DNA of 64,000 nucleotides from Bradyrhizobium nitroreducens (GTDB lineage: Bacteria > Pseudomonadota > Alphaproteobacteria > Rhizobiales > Xanthobacteraceae), in NCBI RefSeq assembly GCF_002776695.1, contig NZ_LFJC01000003.1, forward strand, positions 169,672 through 233,671, given 5' to 3'. The notes under the pieces were generated by a model, which was not told the DNA's origin, did no database searches, and saw nothing but the letters and a program-made list of their open reading frames with translations. Positions 54,208 to 63,724 of this stretch are shown here, one piece after another. Position numbers and translations under genes: made by a program. The first letter of the stretch is position 1. Each line of letters starts with the position of its first letter.

Positions 54208-54502
54208 TGCCGTGCTGCTGATCGCGCTCGCCTTCACCAGCATGCGGGTGACGCGGATGCACCGCGAGCTGGCGCGGCTGCGCAGCTACCAGGGCGAGTT
54301 CTCCACCATCGTGCACGAGACGGCGGGCGCCTTCGACACGGTCATCACCGCGGCGCATGATTCCACCGCCAATCTCGGGCGGCTCGCCAACGTGCTGAGC
54401 ACCAAGATCGACCAGGCCCATGAGGCGATCGCCGCGCTCGATGCCCGCAGCGGGCTGGCGCCGGCCACGACCGCCGGCGGCACTGAAGTGAACAAGCACT
54501 GA
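54188..54502 (+). CDS. Small membrane-anchored flagellar-cluster protein (104 aa)
   Basis: The ATG at 54188 overlaps the fliM end by 20 bases. The 104-residue product has one N-terminal membrane helix (ISYLVDAVLLIALAFTSMRV) and a predicted coiled coil (about 30-90). It occupies the slot between fliM and fliN that in Rhizobiales flagellar clusters holds a conserved small protein (I believe Pfam DUF6468). Function unknown; contact with the switch or the stator is plausible. Confidence 0.78.
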   Translation: MISYLVDAVLLIALAFTSMRVTRMHRELARLRSYQGEFSTIVHETAGAFDTVITAAHDSTANLGRLANVLSTKIDQAHEAIAALDARSGLAPATTAGGTEVNKH

Positions 54503-54578
54503 AATCGAAGCCGGCAGAACCAATACGAGCGGAACGCTAGGGCGCTCCGGGAGCGGAAATACCAAGAGGCGATACCAG

Positions 54579-54968
54579 ATGGCGCAATCCTTCGACTATG
54601 ACTCTGCCACGCGAGCACCTGCCGGCGACGAGGGGCATACCGACACGACTCCGCTGGAGCGGCTCGCGGAAATCGCCGCGCGCACGGCTGAGGAGAGTGG
54701 CAAGTTCGCCAACGTCGATGCCATCCTGCGCATTCCCGTCACCATGCAGGTGGTGCTGGGATCGGCGACCATTCCGGTCGCGAACCTCATGAAGCTAGGC
54801 CGCGGCGCCGTGGTTCCGCTCGACCACCGGGTCGGCGAGCCCGTCGATGTCGTCGTCAACGGCCGCATCGTCGCGCGCGGCGAGGTGGTCGTCGTCGAAG
54901 AGGACAATTCCCGCTTCGGCGTCTCGCTCACGGAGATTGTCGGGCCGCTGGGGCAGGGCGATAGCTGA
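54579..54968 (+). CDS. fliN: Flagellar motor switch protein FliN
   Basis: FliN forms the lower switch ring. The 129-residue protein has a 50-residue polar lead and a C-terminal SpoA domain (ILRIPVTMQVVLGSATIPVA and GRGAVVPLDHRVGEPVDVVV). The gene is 76 bases after the coiled-coil gene and 2 bases before fliG. The order motA, fliM, fliN, fliG is the Rhizobiales one. Confidence 0.95.
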   Translation: MAQSFDYDSATRAPAGDEGHTDTTPLERLAEIAARTAEESGKFANVDAILRIPVTMQVVLGSATIPVANLMKLGRGAVVPLDHRVGEPVDVVVNGRIVARGEVVVVEEDNSRFGVSLTEIVGPLGQGDS

Positions 54969-54970
54969 CC

Positions 54971-56011
54971 ATGGCTGCACAGGTCGGCATCGCTCCCGTC
55001 AAGCAGCGAGGCGTTGCCACGCTCGGTGGAACGGAAAAGGTCGCCGCGCTCCTGCTGGCCATGGGTCGGCAGGCGGCCGCGAGCGTGCTCTCGCAGTTCG
55101 AGCCGCAGGAAATCCGCGTCGTCACCAAGGCCGCGGCCGAGCTGCGGCCGATCACGGCGCAGGAGCTCGAGGGGATCGTCGAGGAGTTCGCCCAGCAGTT
55201 CTCGATGGGCGCCAACATTCTCGGCACCATCGGTGGCCTGGAGGCCGTGCTCGGCGACGTGCTTCCGGCCGACCAGGTCTCGGCGATCATGACCGACCTG
55301 CTCGGCAATTCGAGCCGGTCGGTGTGGGATCGCGTCTCGTCGGTGTCGGAAAACTCGCTGGCGACCTACCTCTCCAAGGAGCATCCGCAGACCGCGGCGC
55401 TGATCCTGTCCAAGGTCAAGCCGTCCTGTGCCGCCAAGGTGATGAGCCAGCTGCCCTCGAGCCTGCGCAACGAGCTGATGCGACGCGTGCTCAGCCTCAA
55501 GCCGATCGTCGACGATGCGATGAAGGTGCTCGAGAAGACGCTGCACGAGGACCTGACGCTCAATTTCGCCCGCAATCTCGGCGCCGACACCTATGCCCGT
55601 GTCGCCGACATCATCAACAAGATGGAGCGCGGCCATATCGAGGACATGCTCAAGAGCCTGTCGGAGAAGCGGCCGAAGTCGGCCGAAGTGCTGAAGGAGC
55701 TGCTGTTCACCTTCGACGACGTCACCAACCTCACGCCGAAGGCGCGCACCATGATCTTCGACCAGGTGCCGACCGACCGCATCGTCATCGCACTGAAGGG
55801 TACCGACAAGCACTTCCGGGAGCTGATCCTGTCCTCGGTCGCATCGCGCGTCCGCCGCGTCGTGGAGCACGAGCTCGCCATCGGCGAACCCTCGAACCAG
55901 CGCGACGTGCTGGAGGCGCGGCGCGTGATCACAGATCTCGCGCTCGACCTTGCGGAGAAGGGCGAAATCGAGCTCAACCCCGAGCAGGAGGATGAGCTGG
56001 TCTTCCGCTGA
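54971..56011 (+). CDS. fliG: Flagellar motor switch protein FliG
   Basis: FliG is the torque-bearing rotor protein that contacts MotA. The 346-residue protein has the N-terminal FliF-binding part (GTEKVAALLLAMGRQAAASV), the middle EHPQTAALILSKVKPSCAAK motif, and the C-terminal torque helix with alternating charge near SVASRVRRVVEHELAI. The gene starts 2 bases after the fliN stop and ends 13 bases before flhB. Confidence 0.96.
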   Translation: MAAQVGIAPVKQRGVATLGGTEKVAALLLAMGRQAAASVLSQFEPQEIRVVTKAAAELRPITAQELEGIVEEFAQQFSMGANILGTIGGLEAVLGDVLPADQVSAIMTDLLGNSSRSVWDRVSSVSENSLATYLSKEHPQTAALILSKVKPSCAAKVMSQLPSSLRNELMRRVLSLKPIVDDAMKVLEKTLHEDLTLNFARNLGADTYARVADIINKMERGHIEDMLKSLSEKRPKSAEVLKELLFTFDDVTNLTPKARTMIFDQVPTDRIVIALKGTDKHFRELILSSVASRVRRVVEHELAIGEPSNQRDVLEARRVITDLALDLAEKGEIELNPEQEDELVFR

Positions 56012-56024
56012 CCGCTGAACGGGC

Positions 56025-57110
56025 ATGGCAGAATCATCCGATCAGGAGAGCAAAACAGAAGAGCCGACCGAGAAGAAAGTCCGTGATGCGCTCGAACAGG
56101 GCAGGATCCCGGTCTCTCGGGAGGCCTCCATGTTCGCCTCGATGGCCGCGCTGCTGGTCATCATGGCGTTCCTGATCGGTCAAGGCGTGCAGCAATTGAC
56201 GCCGACCTTGACGAGCCTGCTCGACGATCCGGAAGGCTTCCCGCTCTCCACCGGCGCGGACGCGCAGAACCTGCTCACCGTGGTCGGCCTGCAGGCGCTG
56301 CGCTTCCTGGTGCCGCTGGTCGTCATCCTCATGGTGTTCGGGCTCGCCTCCTCGCTGCTGCAAAACGCGCCGCGCTTCGTGCTGGAGCGCATCAAGCCGG
56401 AATTGTCGCGGATCTCTCCGATCGGCGGCTGGAGCCGGCTGTTCGGAACGCGTGGCCTCGTCGAGTTCGCCAAGTCGCTGTTCAAGCTGGCGGCGGTGAC
56501 CTCCGTGGTCGTCTTCGTCTTGCGCGCGTCGGAGGCGAAGGCATTCGAGGCGATGTACACCGATCCGGTCGCGCTGCCGGAGATGATCCTGAACATCGCG
56601 ATGCGGATCGTCTCGGCGATCTGCATCGCGACCATCGTGCTGGTCGCGATCGATCTCGCCTGGGCGCGCTTCCACTGGCGGCGCGAGCTGCGCATGACCA
56701 AGCAGGAGATCAAGGACGAGCACAAGCAGGCCGAGGGCGATCCGCTGGTCAAGGCGCGCCTCCGCTCGCTGGCGCGCGACCGCTCGCGGCAACGCATGAT
56801 CGCCTCCGCTGCGCGCGCGACGCTGGTGATCGCGAACCCGACGCATTTCGCGATCGCTCTGCGCTACCAGCGTGAGGAGAACCCCGCGCCGCTCGTTGTG
56901 GCCAAGGGCGTGGACGTGATCGCTCTGAAGATCCGCGAAGTCGCCGAGCAGAACCGGATTCCGGTGATCGAGAACAAGGCGCTGGCGCGCGCACTCTACG
57001 AGGCGGTGCAGGTCGATCAGGTGATCCCGGCGGAATTCTTCCGCCCTGTCGCCGAGATCATCTACTTCCTCCAGTCGAAGCAGGCACCGCGGACCGAGAA
57101 GGTTCAGTAG
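56025..57110 (+). CDS. flhB: Flagellar export gatekeeper FlhB
   Basis: FlhB is the export-gate switch that changes substrate from rod and hook to filament. The 361-residue protein has the N-terminal QESKTEEPTEKKVRDALEQG signature, four membrane helices (about 36-55, 88-112, 148-167 and 188-212), and the autocleavage site NPTH at 271-274 in the cytosolic domain. It is complete. The next gene, flgB, follows after an 85-base gap that may hold a second promoter. Confidence 0.96.
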   Translation: MAESSDQESKTEEPTEKKVRDALEQGRIPVSREASMFASMAALLVIMAFLIGQGVQQLTPTLTSLLDDPEGFPLSTGADAQNLLTVVGLQALRFLVPLVVILMVFGLASSLLQNAPRFVLERIKPELSRISPIGGWSRLFGTRGLVEFAKSLFKLAAVTSVVVFVLRASEAKAFEAMYTDPVALPEMILNIAMRIVSAICIATIVLVAIDLAWARFHWRRELRMTKQEIKDEHKQAEGDPLVKARLRSLARDRSRQRMIASAARATLVIANPTHFAIALRYQREENPAPLVVAKGVDVIALKIREVAEQNRIPVIENKALARALYEAVQVDQVIPAEFFRPVAEIIYFLQSKQAPRTEKVQ

Positions 57111-57195
57111 AATTCCGAGGACGACGTCCGGCCCAACAGCTTGACGAAAGCTTAACGCCCTAGGCTCTCCCCGAATTGACCAGAACGGGGCTGTC

Positions 57196-57576
57196 GTGGG
57201 ACCGCTTTATCTCTTCGAACTCGCATCGTCGCAGGCGCGCTACCTCGAGCTCCGCCAGTCGACCATCGCCACCAACGTCGCCAACGCCAACACGCCGGGC
57301 TTCAGGGCGCGCGACGTCGAGCCGTTCAACAAGGTGCTCGACGGCATGCCGGTGAGGCTCGCCACGACGTCGCCGTCGCACATGCAGCTGTCCGCGGCCG
57401 AGACCGACACGCGCGCGACCGCGAAGAAGGACAGCTGGGAAGTGGTTCACTCCGGCAACTCCGTCAGCCTCGAGCAGGAAATGATCAAGGGCAGCGACGT
57501 CAATCGCGACTATTCGATGAATTCGGCGATCGTGCGGTCGTTCCACCGCATGGTCCTGGCCGGTGCGAAGGCCTGA
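57196..57576 (+). CDS. flgB: Flagellar basal-body rod protein FlgB
   Basis: FlgB is the most proximal rod subunit. The 126-residue protein starts at GTG 57196 and has the rod-family helix (LRQSTIATNVANANTPGFRA) and a C-terminal helix ending in SFHRMVLAGAKA. A 'TTGACG' about 50 bases before the start may be a promoter -35. flgC follows 11 bases later. Confidence 0.93.
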   Translation: MGPLYLFELASSQARYLELRQSTIATNVANANTPGFRARDVEPFNKVLDGMPVRLATTSPSHMQLSAAETDTRATAKKDSWEVVHSGNSVSLEQEMIKGSDVNRDYSMNSAIVRSFHRMVLAGAKA

Positions 57577-57587
57577 GGTGAACTGAC

Positions 57588-58004
57588 ATGCTGGACTCAC
57601 TGAGCGCATCTCTGACGGTTGCAAGCTCCGGGCTCGAAGCGCAGTCGACGCGCATGCGCATCGTCTCGGAGAACCTCGCGAACGCGACCTCGACCGGGCG
57701 CACCGCGGGTGCCGACCCCTATCAGCGCAAGACCATCACCTTCGATGCCGCGATGGACCGTGCCTCGGGCTCGCAGCTCGCGAAGGTCAAGGAGATCGGC
57801 GTCGACACCACGCCGTACCGCGTCGAGTACGATCCCGGGCATCCCGCCGCCGACAAGGCCGGCTACGTCAAGCTGCCCAACGTCAACATGATGATCGAGA
57901 TGGCCGACATGCGGGAAGTCAACCGCTCCTATGAAGCCAACCTCCAGGTCGTGAAACAGGTGAGGTCGATGCTCGGTATGACCATCGACCTCCTAAGGAG
58001 CTGA
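57588..58004 (+). CDS. flgC: Flagellar basal-body rod protein FlgC
   Basis: FlgC is a proximal rod subunit exported through the flagellar gate. The 138-residue protein has [20 protein letters not shown] at the N-terminus and [20 protein letters not shown] at the C-terminus, both family features. It sits between flgB and fliE with gaps of 11 and 2 bases. Confidence 0.94.
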   Translation: MLDSLSASLTVASSGLEAQSTRMRIVSENLANATSTGRTAGADPYQRKTITFDAAMDRASGSQLAKVKEIGVDTTPYRVEYDPGHPAADKAGYVKLPNVNMMIEMADMREVNRSYEANLQVVKQVRSMLGMTIDLLRS

Positions 58005-58006
58005 CA

Positions 58007-58336
58007 ATGCTTGAGGCGATTTCATCCACGGCGATCTCCGCAGGACAGGCCGCGACACGCGCGACCGAGACGCAGGCCATCTCGCCTGCGGTGACGGTAC
58101 CGATCCAGTCCGGCGACGACGTCGGCTTCGAATCGGTGATGAAGCAGGTGACGAGCGACGCGATCGGAACGCTGAAGGCGGGCGAAGCGGCGTCGATCTC
58201 GGCGATGCAGGGCAAGGAATCGACACGCAAGGTCGTGGAGGCGCTGATGTCGGCGGAGCAGGCCCTGCAGACGGCGGTCGCGGTCCGTGACAAGGTCGTG
58301 CAGGCCTATCAAGAAGTCGTTCGGATGTCGATTTGA
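58007..58336 (+). CDS. fliE: Flagellar hook-basal body complex protein FliE
   Basis: FliE joins the MS ring to the rod. The 109-residue helical protein ends in LQTAVAVRDKVVQAYQEVVR, the conserved FliE C-terminus. It starts 2 bases after flgC and ends 18 bases before flgG. The N-terminal half (Ala/Thr-rich) is less conserved, as is usual. Confidence 0.92.
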   Translation: MLEAISSTAISAGQAATRATETQAISPAVTVPIQSGDDVGFESVMKQVTSDAIGTLKAGEAASISAMQGKESTRKVVEALMSAEQALQTAVAVRDKVVQAYQEVVRMSI

Positions 58337-58354
58337 TCTGAAGGAGTGGATTAA

Positions 58355-59143
58355 GTGAAATCGCTTGCCATTGCGGCCACGGGCATGAACGCCCAGCAGA
58401 CCAACATCGAAGTCATCGCGAACAACATCGCGAACATCAACTCGACGTCGTACAAGCGTGCGCGCGCGGAGTTCACCGACCTGTTCTATCAGATGGACCG
58501 CATGCAGGGCGTCGCCAACGTCAACGGCTCCTCGCCAATTCCGGAGGGCGCCAATCTCGGCCTCGGCGTCAAGTCGGCGGCGATCCGCAAGCTGCACATC
58601 CAGGGCGCGCTGACGCAGACCGGCAATCCCTACGACATGGCGATCAACGGCCGCGGCTGGTTTCAGGTGCTCGGCCCCAACAACGAGGTGCAATACACCC
58701 GCGCGGGCTCGTTCAATACCAATGCCAACGGCCAGCTCGTCACGATCGACGGCTACCTGCTGGATCCCGCGATCACGGTGCCGCAGGGAACGGTCGAGGT
58801 CACGGTCAACGCCACCGGCCAGGTGTTCGCCAAGCTCGACACGGAAGTGAACCCGCGCCAGATCGGCCAGCTCAACCTCGCCAACTTCGCCAACGAAGCG
58901 GGCCTGGAGCCGCTGGGCGGCAATCTCTACAAGGAGACAACGGCGTCCGGCACGCCGGTCGTCGGCCTGCCGGGTGATTCTGGCTACGGCAAGATCAACC
59001 AGAAATATCTCGAAGCCTCGAACGTCGATCCGGTCAAGGAAATCACCGAGTTGATCTCGGCGCAGCGCGCCTACGAAATGAACGCCAAGGTCATCCAGGC
59101 CTCGGACGAAATGGCCCAGACCGTCTCGAAGGGCATGCGCTAG
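58355..59143 (+). CDS. flgG: Flagellar distal rod protein FlgG
   Basis: FlgG forms the distal rod. The 262-residue protein (E. coli 260) begins at GTG 58355, preceded by AAGGAG, with [20 protein letters not shown] and [18 protein letters not shown], and ends [20 protein letters not shown]. It carries the FlgG-specific insert near residues 46-60 ([16 protein letters not shown]). It is complete. Confidence 0.96.
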   Translation: MKSLAIAATGMNAQQTNIEVIANNIANINSTSYKRARAEFTDLFYQMDRMQGVANVNGSSPIPEGANLGLGVKSAAIRKLHIQGALTQTGNPYDMAINGRGWFQVLGPNNEVQYTRAGSFNTNANGQLVTIDGYLLDPAITVPQGTVEVTVNATGQVFAKLDTEVNPRQIGQLNLANFANEAGLEPLGGNLYKETTASGTPVVGLPGDSGYGKINQKYLEASNVDPVKEITELISAQRAYEMNAKVIQASDEMAQTVSKGMR

Positions 59144-59156
59144 TTCCGGTGTCTCG

Positions 59157-59633
59157 ATGTTGAACAGGGTGGGCCTGATCATGCGCGGGTTGGCCGCCGT
59201 GCTGCTGCTTCTGGCCTCGGTGCGCTGCGCCGTGGCCGAGGAGAAGCGGCTGCCGGTGCCGGCGGTTTCGATCCGCGCCGGCGAGCTGATCCGGGACGAC
59301 ATGATCACCGAGCGCGCTTTCGCCCCGAGCCTGCTCGGCGTTGCCATGTTCATCGAAGGACGCCAGGTGCTGGTCGGCCGCATGGCGCGGCGCGCGCTGT
59401 TGCCGGGCCAGCCGATTCCCAGCAATGCGGTGGAAGATCCCTGGACCGTCGCTCGCGGCGCCATGGTCAAGGTCGTGGTGGAAGACAGCGGCCTGTCCAT
59501 CGTCACTTACGGTTCGGCGATGCAATCGGGTGCGGCCGGCGCGCTGATCCCGGTGCGCAACACGGATACAGGGGTGATCATCAGGGGCGTGGTCCAGCCC
59601 GACGGCACCGTGAAGGTCATGGACGGGTCATGA
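59157..59633 (+). CDS. flgA: Flagellar P-ring assembly chaperone FlgA
   Basis: FlgA helps FlgI form the P ring in the periplasm. The 158-residue protein has a signal peptide (GLAAVLLLLASVRCAVAEE) and a C-terminal SAF-type domain (VPAVSIRAGELIRDDMITER, then ARRALLPGQPIPSNAV). It is shorter than the E. coli protein (219) because the N-terminal domain is reduced, as in other Rhizobiales. The stop overlaps the flgI start by 4 bases. Confidence 0.92.
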   Translation: MLNRVGLIMRGLAAVLLLLASVRCAVAEEKRLPVPAVSIRAGELIRDDMITERAFAPSLLGVAMFIEGRQVLVGRMARRALLPGQPIPSNAVEDPWTVARGAMVKVVVEDSGLSIVTYGSAMQSGAAGALIPVRNTDTGVIIRGVVQPDGTVKVMDGS

Positions 59634-60760
59634 CCAGAATCCTGCTTGCGTTCGCCCTGCTGCTTTCGGCGGTCAGCGCCCATGCCGCCGTCCGCATCAA
59701 GGACATCGCGGACATCAAGGGCTTGCGCGAAAACCAGATCGTCGGCTACGGCCTCGTCATCGGCCTGAACGGCACCGGCGATACGCTTCGCAACGCTCCC
59801 TTCACGGAGCAGTCCCTGCAATCGATGCTCGAAAACATGGGCATCAACGTCAGGAACGAGACCACGAGCACCAACAATCCCCCGCGTCCGACGACGCTGC
59901 GCACCCGTAACGTCGCGGCCGTGATGGTGACTGCGGACCTGACGCCTTCGATCGGGCCCGGCGAGCGCATGGACGTCACGGTGTCGTCGCTCGGAGACGC
60001 GACCTCGCTGCTCGGCGGCACGCTGGTGATGACCTCGCTGCGCGCGGCGGACGGCGCGGTCTATGCGGTGGCGCAGGGCGCGATCACGGTCGCCGGTTAC
60101 AGCGTCGGCGGCCAGGCGCAGAATGTCAGCCAGGGCACGCCGACCGCCGGGCGCATTCCGAATGGGGCGCTGGTCGAGCGGGAGGTGCAGGGAAGTCTCC
60201 ACGAGATGGAGTTCCTGGTGCTGCAGCTCAAGAATCCGGACTTCGTCACCGCAACGCGCATCCTCGACGCCATCAACCGCTTTGCCGGCGGACGTTATCG
60301 CGCGCAGATCGCTTTCGAGCGCGACTACCGCACCATCGTGCTGTCGAAGCCGCGCCACATCGGCCCTGTCCGCTTCCTCGCCGAGATCGGCGAGCTGACG
60401 GTCGAGCCGGACACGCCGGCGCGGGTTGTGATCAACGAGCGCACCGGCACGGTCGTGATCGGGCGCGACGTGCGGATATCGACCGTTGCGGTGACGCACG
60501 GCAATTTGACGGTCCGCGTCACGGAGATGCCCGTGGTGTCGCAGCCGGCGCCGTTCTCGCGAGGCCAGACGGTGGTCGTCCCGCAGACCGTGGTCGAGGC
60601 CAACGAGGCCGGATCGCAGGTGGCGATCCTCAGCGGGGTCGATCTGCAGCGCCTGGTGCGCGGGCTGAACCAGATCGGCCTCAAGCCGTCGGGCATCATC
60701 GCCATCCTCCAGGCGATCAAGACGGCCGGCGCGCTCCAGGCCGACGTCATCGTGCAATGA
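59630..60760 (+). CDS. flgI: Flagellar P-ring protein FlgI
   Basis: FlgI builds the peptidoglycan-level ring around the rod. The 376-residue protein has a signal peptide (cut near SAHAA, residue 19), then VRIKDIADIKGLRENQIVGY and LVIGLNGTGDTLRNAPFTEQ, and the conserved RAADGAVYAVAQGAI and DIRTSR-like regions. The length fits the family. It overlaps flgA, so both are translated together. Confidence 0.96.
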   Translation: MTRILLAFALLLSAVSAHAAVRIKDIADIKGLRENQIVGYGLVIGLNGTGDTLRNAPFTEQSLQSMLENMGINVRNETTSTNNPPRPTTLRTRNVAAVMVTADLTPSIGPGERMDVTVSSLGDATSLLGGTLVMTSLRAADGAVYAVAQGAITVAGYSVGGQAQNVSQGTPTAGRIPNGALVEREVQGSLHEMEFLVLQLKNPDFVTATRILDAINRFAGGRYRAQIAFERDYRTIVLSKPRHIGPVRFLAEIGELTVEPDTPARVVINERTGTVVIGRDVRISTVAVTHGNLTVRVTEMPVVSQPAPFSRGQTVVVPQTVVEANEAGSQVAILSGVDLQRLVRGLNQIGLKPSGIIAILQAIKTAGALQADVIVQ

Positions 60761-60791
60761 TGCACAAGCGTCGTGCAAGCTTGGTCGCTCA

Positions 60792-61595
60792 ATGCTGAGG
60801 TCTGAGGCGAGAATCGCACGCGGCCCGATGCTGAAGCTGGATCACAAAGCCAAACTCCTCCTGCTGGTCGCGGCATCATTGCTCGCGAGCGCGTCGACCG
60901 TGCTCGCCCTGGACGAGGCCAAGCCGTCGAAGCCGCTCAATCTGCTCTCCTTCGCGCGCGCCCGCGCAGCCGGACCGCAGAAGCCGCAACCGGTCACGAC
61001 GGCGCCGGGCGACAATGCCTCGATCCGCGCCACCGCGTGGGCCGCCGAAGACCCGGGCCCCGCGGTCACCGGCGCGGTGCCCGCTGCCGAGACGCCAGCG
61101 CCTGCACCGGCGCCCGCGCCGGTACGTCCGGCCAAACCCGGCAGCGTGACGGCGCCGCCGAAGCCCGCGCCGCCGCAGGCCGCGGCATCCCCGGACAACG
61201 AGGTCGCGCTGTTCTGCAGCAACGTCGCCGATCCCGCCGCCGATGCGAGGCTGGCCTGGCAGCTCAAGGAGCTGCAAAAGGCCGAGACCCTGCTCCGCGA
61301 GCGGATTGCCGAGGTCGAAGCCAAGCGCGCCGAATACGAGCAGTGGATGGCGCTGCGCGACGACTTCCTGAAGAAGGCCGAAGCGAGCGTCGTCGAGATC
61401 TATTCGCGCATGAAGCCCGACGCCGCGGCGACCCAGATTGCCGGCATGGCGGACGAGACGGCCGCCGCCGTGCTCGCCAAGCTCAGCCCGAGGAGCTCGA
61501 GCGCGATCTTCAACGAGATGGATACGGCACGCGCGGCGCATCTTGCCGATTTGCTCGGCGGGATGCGTCGCGTGGACGACGGAAAGACCAAATAG
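60792..61595 (+). CDS. motE: MotE-like flagellar chaperone (MgtE_N-type helical domain)
   Basis: This 267-residue protein has a signal or anchor helix (LLLLVAASLLASASTVLALD), a Pro/Ala-rich linker (about 60-135), a coiled coil (LQKAETLLRERIAEVEAKRA) and a C-terminal helical domain (YSRMKPDAAATQIAGMADET) of the MgtE-N type. In Sinorhizobium the gene between flgI and flgH is motE, a periplasmic chaperone of the stator protein MotC; the position here is identical. A start at 60828 would place the signal peptide nearer the N-terminus. Confidence 0.82.
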   Translation: MLRSEARIARGPMLKLDHKAKLLLLVAASLLASASTVLALDEAKPSKPLNLLSFARARAAGPQKPQPVTTAPGDNASIRATAWAAEDPGPAVTGAVPAAETPAPAPAPAPVRPAKPGSVTAPPKPAPPQAAASPDNEVALFCSNVADPAADARLAWQLKELQKAETLLRERIAEVEAKRAEYEQWMALRDDFLKKAEASVVEIYSRMKPDAAATQIAGMADETAAAVLAKLSPRSSSAIFNEMDTARAAHLADLLGGMRRVDDGKTK

Positions 61596-62303
61596 ATGAA
61601 GAAGCCGATCCTCATCCTCCCGCTCGTCCTGACGTCCGTGCTGCTGGCCGGGTGCCTGCATGATCCGGCCGAGGTCCTGACCGGCCCGCAAATGTCGCCG
61701 GTCGGCAGCGGCCTCCGGACCCAGGCCGAACCGATCCCGGTGACGCCGCGCATGCGCACGCCGGTCAGCTATCGCTCGACCTGGGACGACGGCACCGATC
61801 TCTACCGCGATCCGCGCGCCCGGCGCACCGGCGATGTCGTGACCGTCATCATCTCGATGCAGGACAAGGCCAAGCTCGACAACAAGACCGGCCGCTCGCG
61901 CGATTCGCAGGTCAAGTTCGGGCTCGACTGGCTGATGGACGTCGCCGGGTGGAGCGACAAGGGATCGGCCAACGCCAATCTCAGCACCAACACCCAGATC
62001 AAGGGCAACGGCCAGATCGACCGCACCGAGGACATCAAGCTCTCGATCGCCGCCATCGTCACCGACGTGTTGCCGAACGGCAATATGATGATCAGCGGCT
62101 CGCAGGAATTTCGCGTCAACACGGAGATGCGCGTGCTCAACGTCGGCGGCATCGTGCGTCCGCGCGATATCTCGCGCACCAACACGATCTCCTACGAGAA
62201 GATCGCCGAGGCGCGCGTGTCCTATGGCGGTCGCGGAAATCTGTCCGACGTGCAGCAGCCTGGATGGGGACATCGGATCTATGACGCCGTGGCACCATTC
62301 TGA
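61596..62303 (+). CDS. flgH: Flagellar L-ring protein FlgH
   Basis: FlgH forms the outer-membrane ring. The 235-residue lipoprotein has a type II signal with lipobox LLAGC (Cys20). The later part reads YRDPRARRTGDVVTVIISMQ, then LPNGNMMISGSQEFRVNTEM and VRPRDISRTNTI, all FlgH motifs. It begins directly after the motE stop, with no gap. Confidence 0.95.
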   Translation: MKKPILILPLVLTSVLLAGCLHDPAEVLTGPQMSPVGSGLRTQAEPIPVTPRMRTPVSYRSTWDDGTDLYRDPRARRTGDVVTVIISMQDKAKLDNKTGRSRDSQVKFGLDWLMDVAGWSDKGSANANLSTNTQIKGNGQIDRTEDIKLSIAAIVTDVLPNGNMMISGSQEFRVNTEMRVLNVGGIVRPRDISRTNTISYEKIAEARVSYGGRGNLSDVQQPGWGHRIYDAVAPF

Positions 62304-62342
62304 AGTTCGCGCCGGCAAGGCCGGGCGAGGGCAGGGGACGTC

Positions 62343-62786
62343 ATGCGCCTGATCGCGGCCATCGTGGTGCTGACCCTTGTCGCGATCGGCGCGGGCGCGC
62401 TGGCCGGGCTGCATCTGTTTGCGACCGCCGAGCGCGTCGCCGACGCGAAGAAGAGCGCGACCCCGCCGCCGATCGCGTCGAGCTACGCCGGCAGCGCGCG
62501 CTTGCGGAAATTGTCTCCGATCGTGACCAATCTCGGCGCGCCCGCCAACAATTGGGCCCGCATCGAAGCCTCCATGGTGACCGAGAGCATGAACGACGAG
62601 GAGGCCGGCATCCTCGCCGCGCATATCAGCGAAGACATCGTCACTTACCTGCGGTCGGCGTCGGTTGCACAGTTCGAGGGCTCGCGCGGGCTCCAGCACC
62701 TGCGCGACGACCTGACCGAGCGCGCCAACATCCGCTCGTCGGGCAAGATCCGCGAATTGATCATTGAGACCTTGGTGATCCAGTGA
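62343..62786 (+). CDS. fliL: Flagellar basal-body-associated protein FliL
   Basis: This 147-residue protein has one N-terminal membrane helix (LIAAIVVLTLVAIGAGALAG) and a periplasmic domain ending in GKIRELIIETLVIQ. FliL surrounds the stator and supports torque. Sequence similarity in this family is low, so the call leans on the helix, the C-terminal motif and the slot just before fliP. The stop overlaps fliP by 4 bases. Confidence 0.85.
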   Translation: MRLIAAIVVLTLVAIGAGALAGLHLFATAERVADAKKSATPPPIASSYAGSARLRKLSPIVTNLGAPANNWARIEASMVTESMNDEEAGILAAHISEDIVTYLRSASVAQFEGSRGLQHLRDDLTERANIRSSGKIRELIIETLVIQ

Positions 62787-63523
62787 GAGTGAGAGTCCTG
62801 CTGCTCGCGTTGGTCCTGGTGGTGCTGCCCGAAGTGGCGCTCGCCCAGATCCCGGACCTCAACTCGCTGCTGCCGCCCGGAAACGGCTCGACCAGCGGCC
62901 GCATCATCCAGCTGATGGCCCTGATCACGGTGCTGTCGGTGGCGCCGGGGCTGCTCATCATGGTCACGAGCTTCACGCGGTTTGCGGTCGCGCTGTCGTT
63001 CCTGCGCGCCGGGCTCGGCCTGCAGACCACGCCGGCCAATCTGGTGCTGATCAGCCTCGCGCTGTTCATGACTTTCTACGTGATGGCGCCGACCTTCGAC
63101 CGCGCCTGGGAGACCGGCGTCCAGCCGCTGATGAAGAACGAGATCTCGGAAGAGCAGGCCTATCTGAAGATCACCGATCCGTTCCGCGAGTTCATGCTCG
63201 CCCATGTCCGCGACAAGGATCTGCAGACCTTCGAGTCGCTCGCCGCAGAGAGCTTCCGCAAGAAGTTCGACGACAAGCGCGTCGATCTGCGCGTGATCAT
63301 CCCGGCTTTCATGATCTCCGAGCTGAGGCGCTCGTTCGAGATCGGATTCCTCATCATCCTGCCGTTCCTCGTGATCGACATGATCGTGGCAACGCTGACC
63401 ATGTCGATGGGCATGATGATGATGCCGCCGACGATCCTCGCGCTGCCGTTCAAGATGCTGTTCTTCGTGCTGATCGACGGCTGGAATCTGCTCGCGTCCG
63501 GACTGGTGCGCTCGTTCTCGTAG
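62783..63523 (+). CDS. fliP: Flagellar export protein FliP
   Basis: FliP is the core of the export gate in the inner membrane. The 246-residue protein has a signal peptide (cut near EVALA), then MVTSFTRFAVALSFLRAGLG, QTTPANLVLISLALFMTFYV, DLRVIIPAFMISELRRSFEI and MGMMMMPPTILALPFKMLFF, all strongly conserved. It ends 265 bases before the flagellin gene. fliQ and fliR do not follow here. Confidence 0.96.
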   Translation: MRVRVLLLALVLVVLPEVALAQIPDLNSLLPPGNGSTSGRIIQLMALITVLSVAPGLLIMVTSFTRFAVALSFLRAGLGLQTTPANLVLISLALFMTFYVMAPTFDRAWETGVQPLMKNEISEEQAYLKITDPFREFMLAHVRDKDLQTFESLAAESFRKKFDDKRVDLRVIIPAFMISELRRSFEIGFLIILPFLVIDMIVATLTMSMGMMMMPPTILALPFKMLFFVLIDGWNLLASGLVRSFS

Positions 63524-63550
63524 ACCGCGGCGATCGCCTGGCGCCCCGTC

Positions 63551-63584
63551 ATGGTTAGCGAAAAGTACCGCGCTATGGTTAGCG
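63551..63584. promoter_or_regulatory. Two direct ATGGTTAGCG repeats upstream of flagellin
   Basis: The 10-mer ATGGTTAGCG occurs at 63551-63560 and again at 63575-63584, 24 bases apart, about two helical turns. Both lie in the 265-bp gap between fliP and the flagellin start and could bind a regulator on one face of the DNA. No matching site is seen in the other flagellar gap. Confidence 0.5.
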
Positions 63585-63724
63585 GTGGGTAATATTAACC
63601 ATCTGATATTGCTGAAGAATTCAATCCGATCTTAATCCGGAAGCAAGATTCGGCGTGTTAGCAATGCGGCACGGCGGGTTGGACCCCACCCCTATCAGTC
63701 CAAAGGCATGATGCCGCCCCTCCG

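Noticed and set aside
63664..63690. Possible sigma-54 promoter (GGCACGGCGGGTTGG) before flagellin
   Set aside because: The -12 element is GG instead of GC and the spacing from the -24 GG is one base too long.
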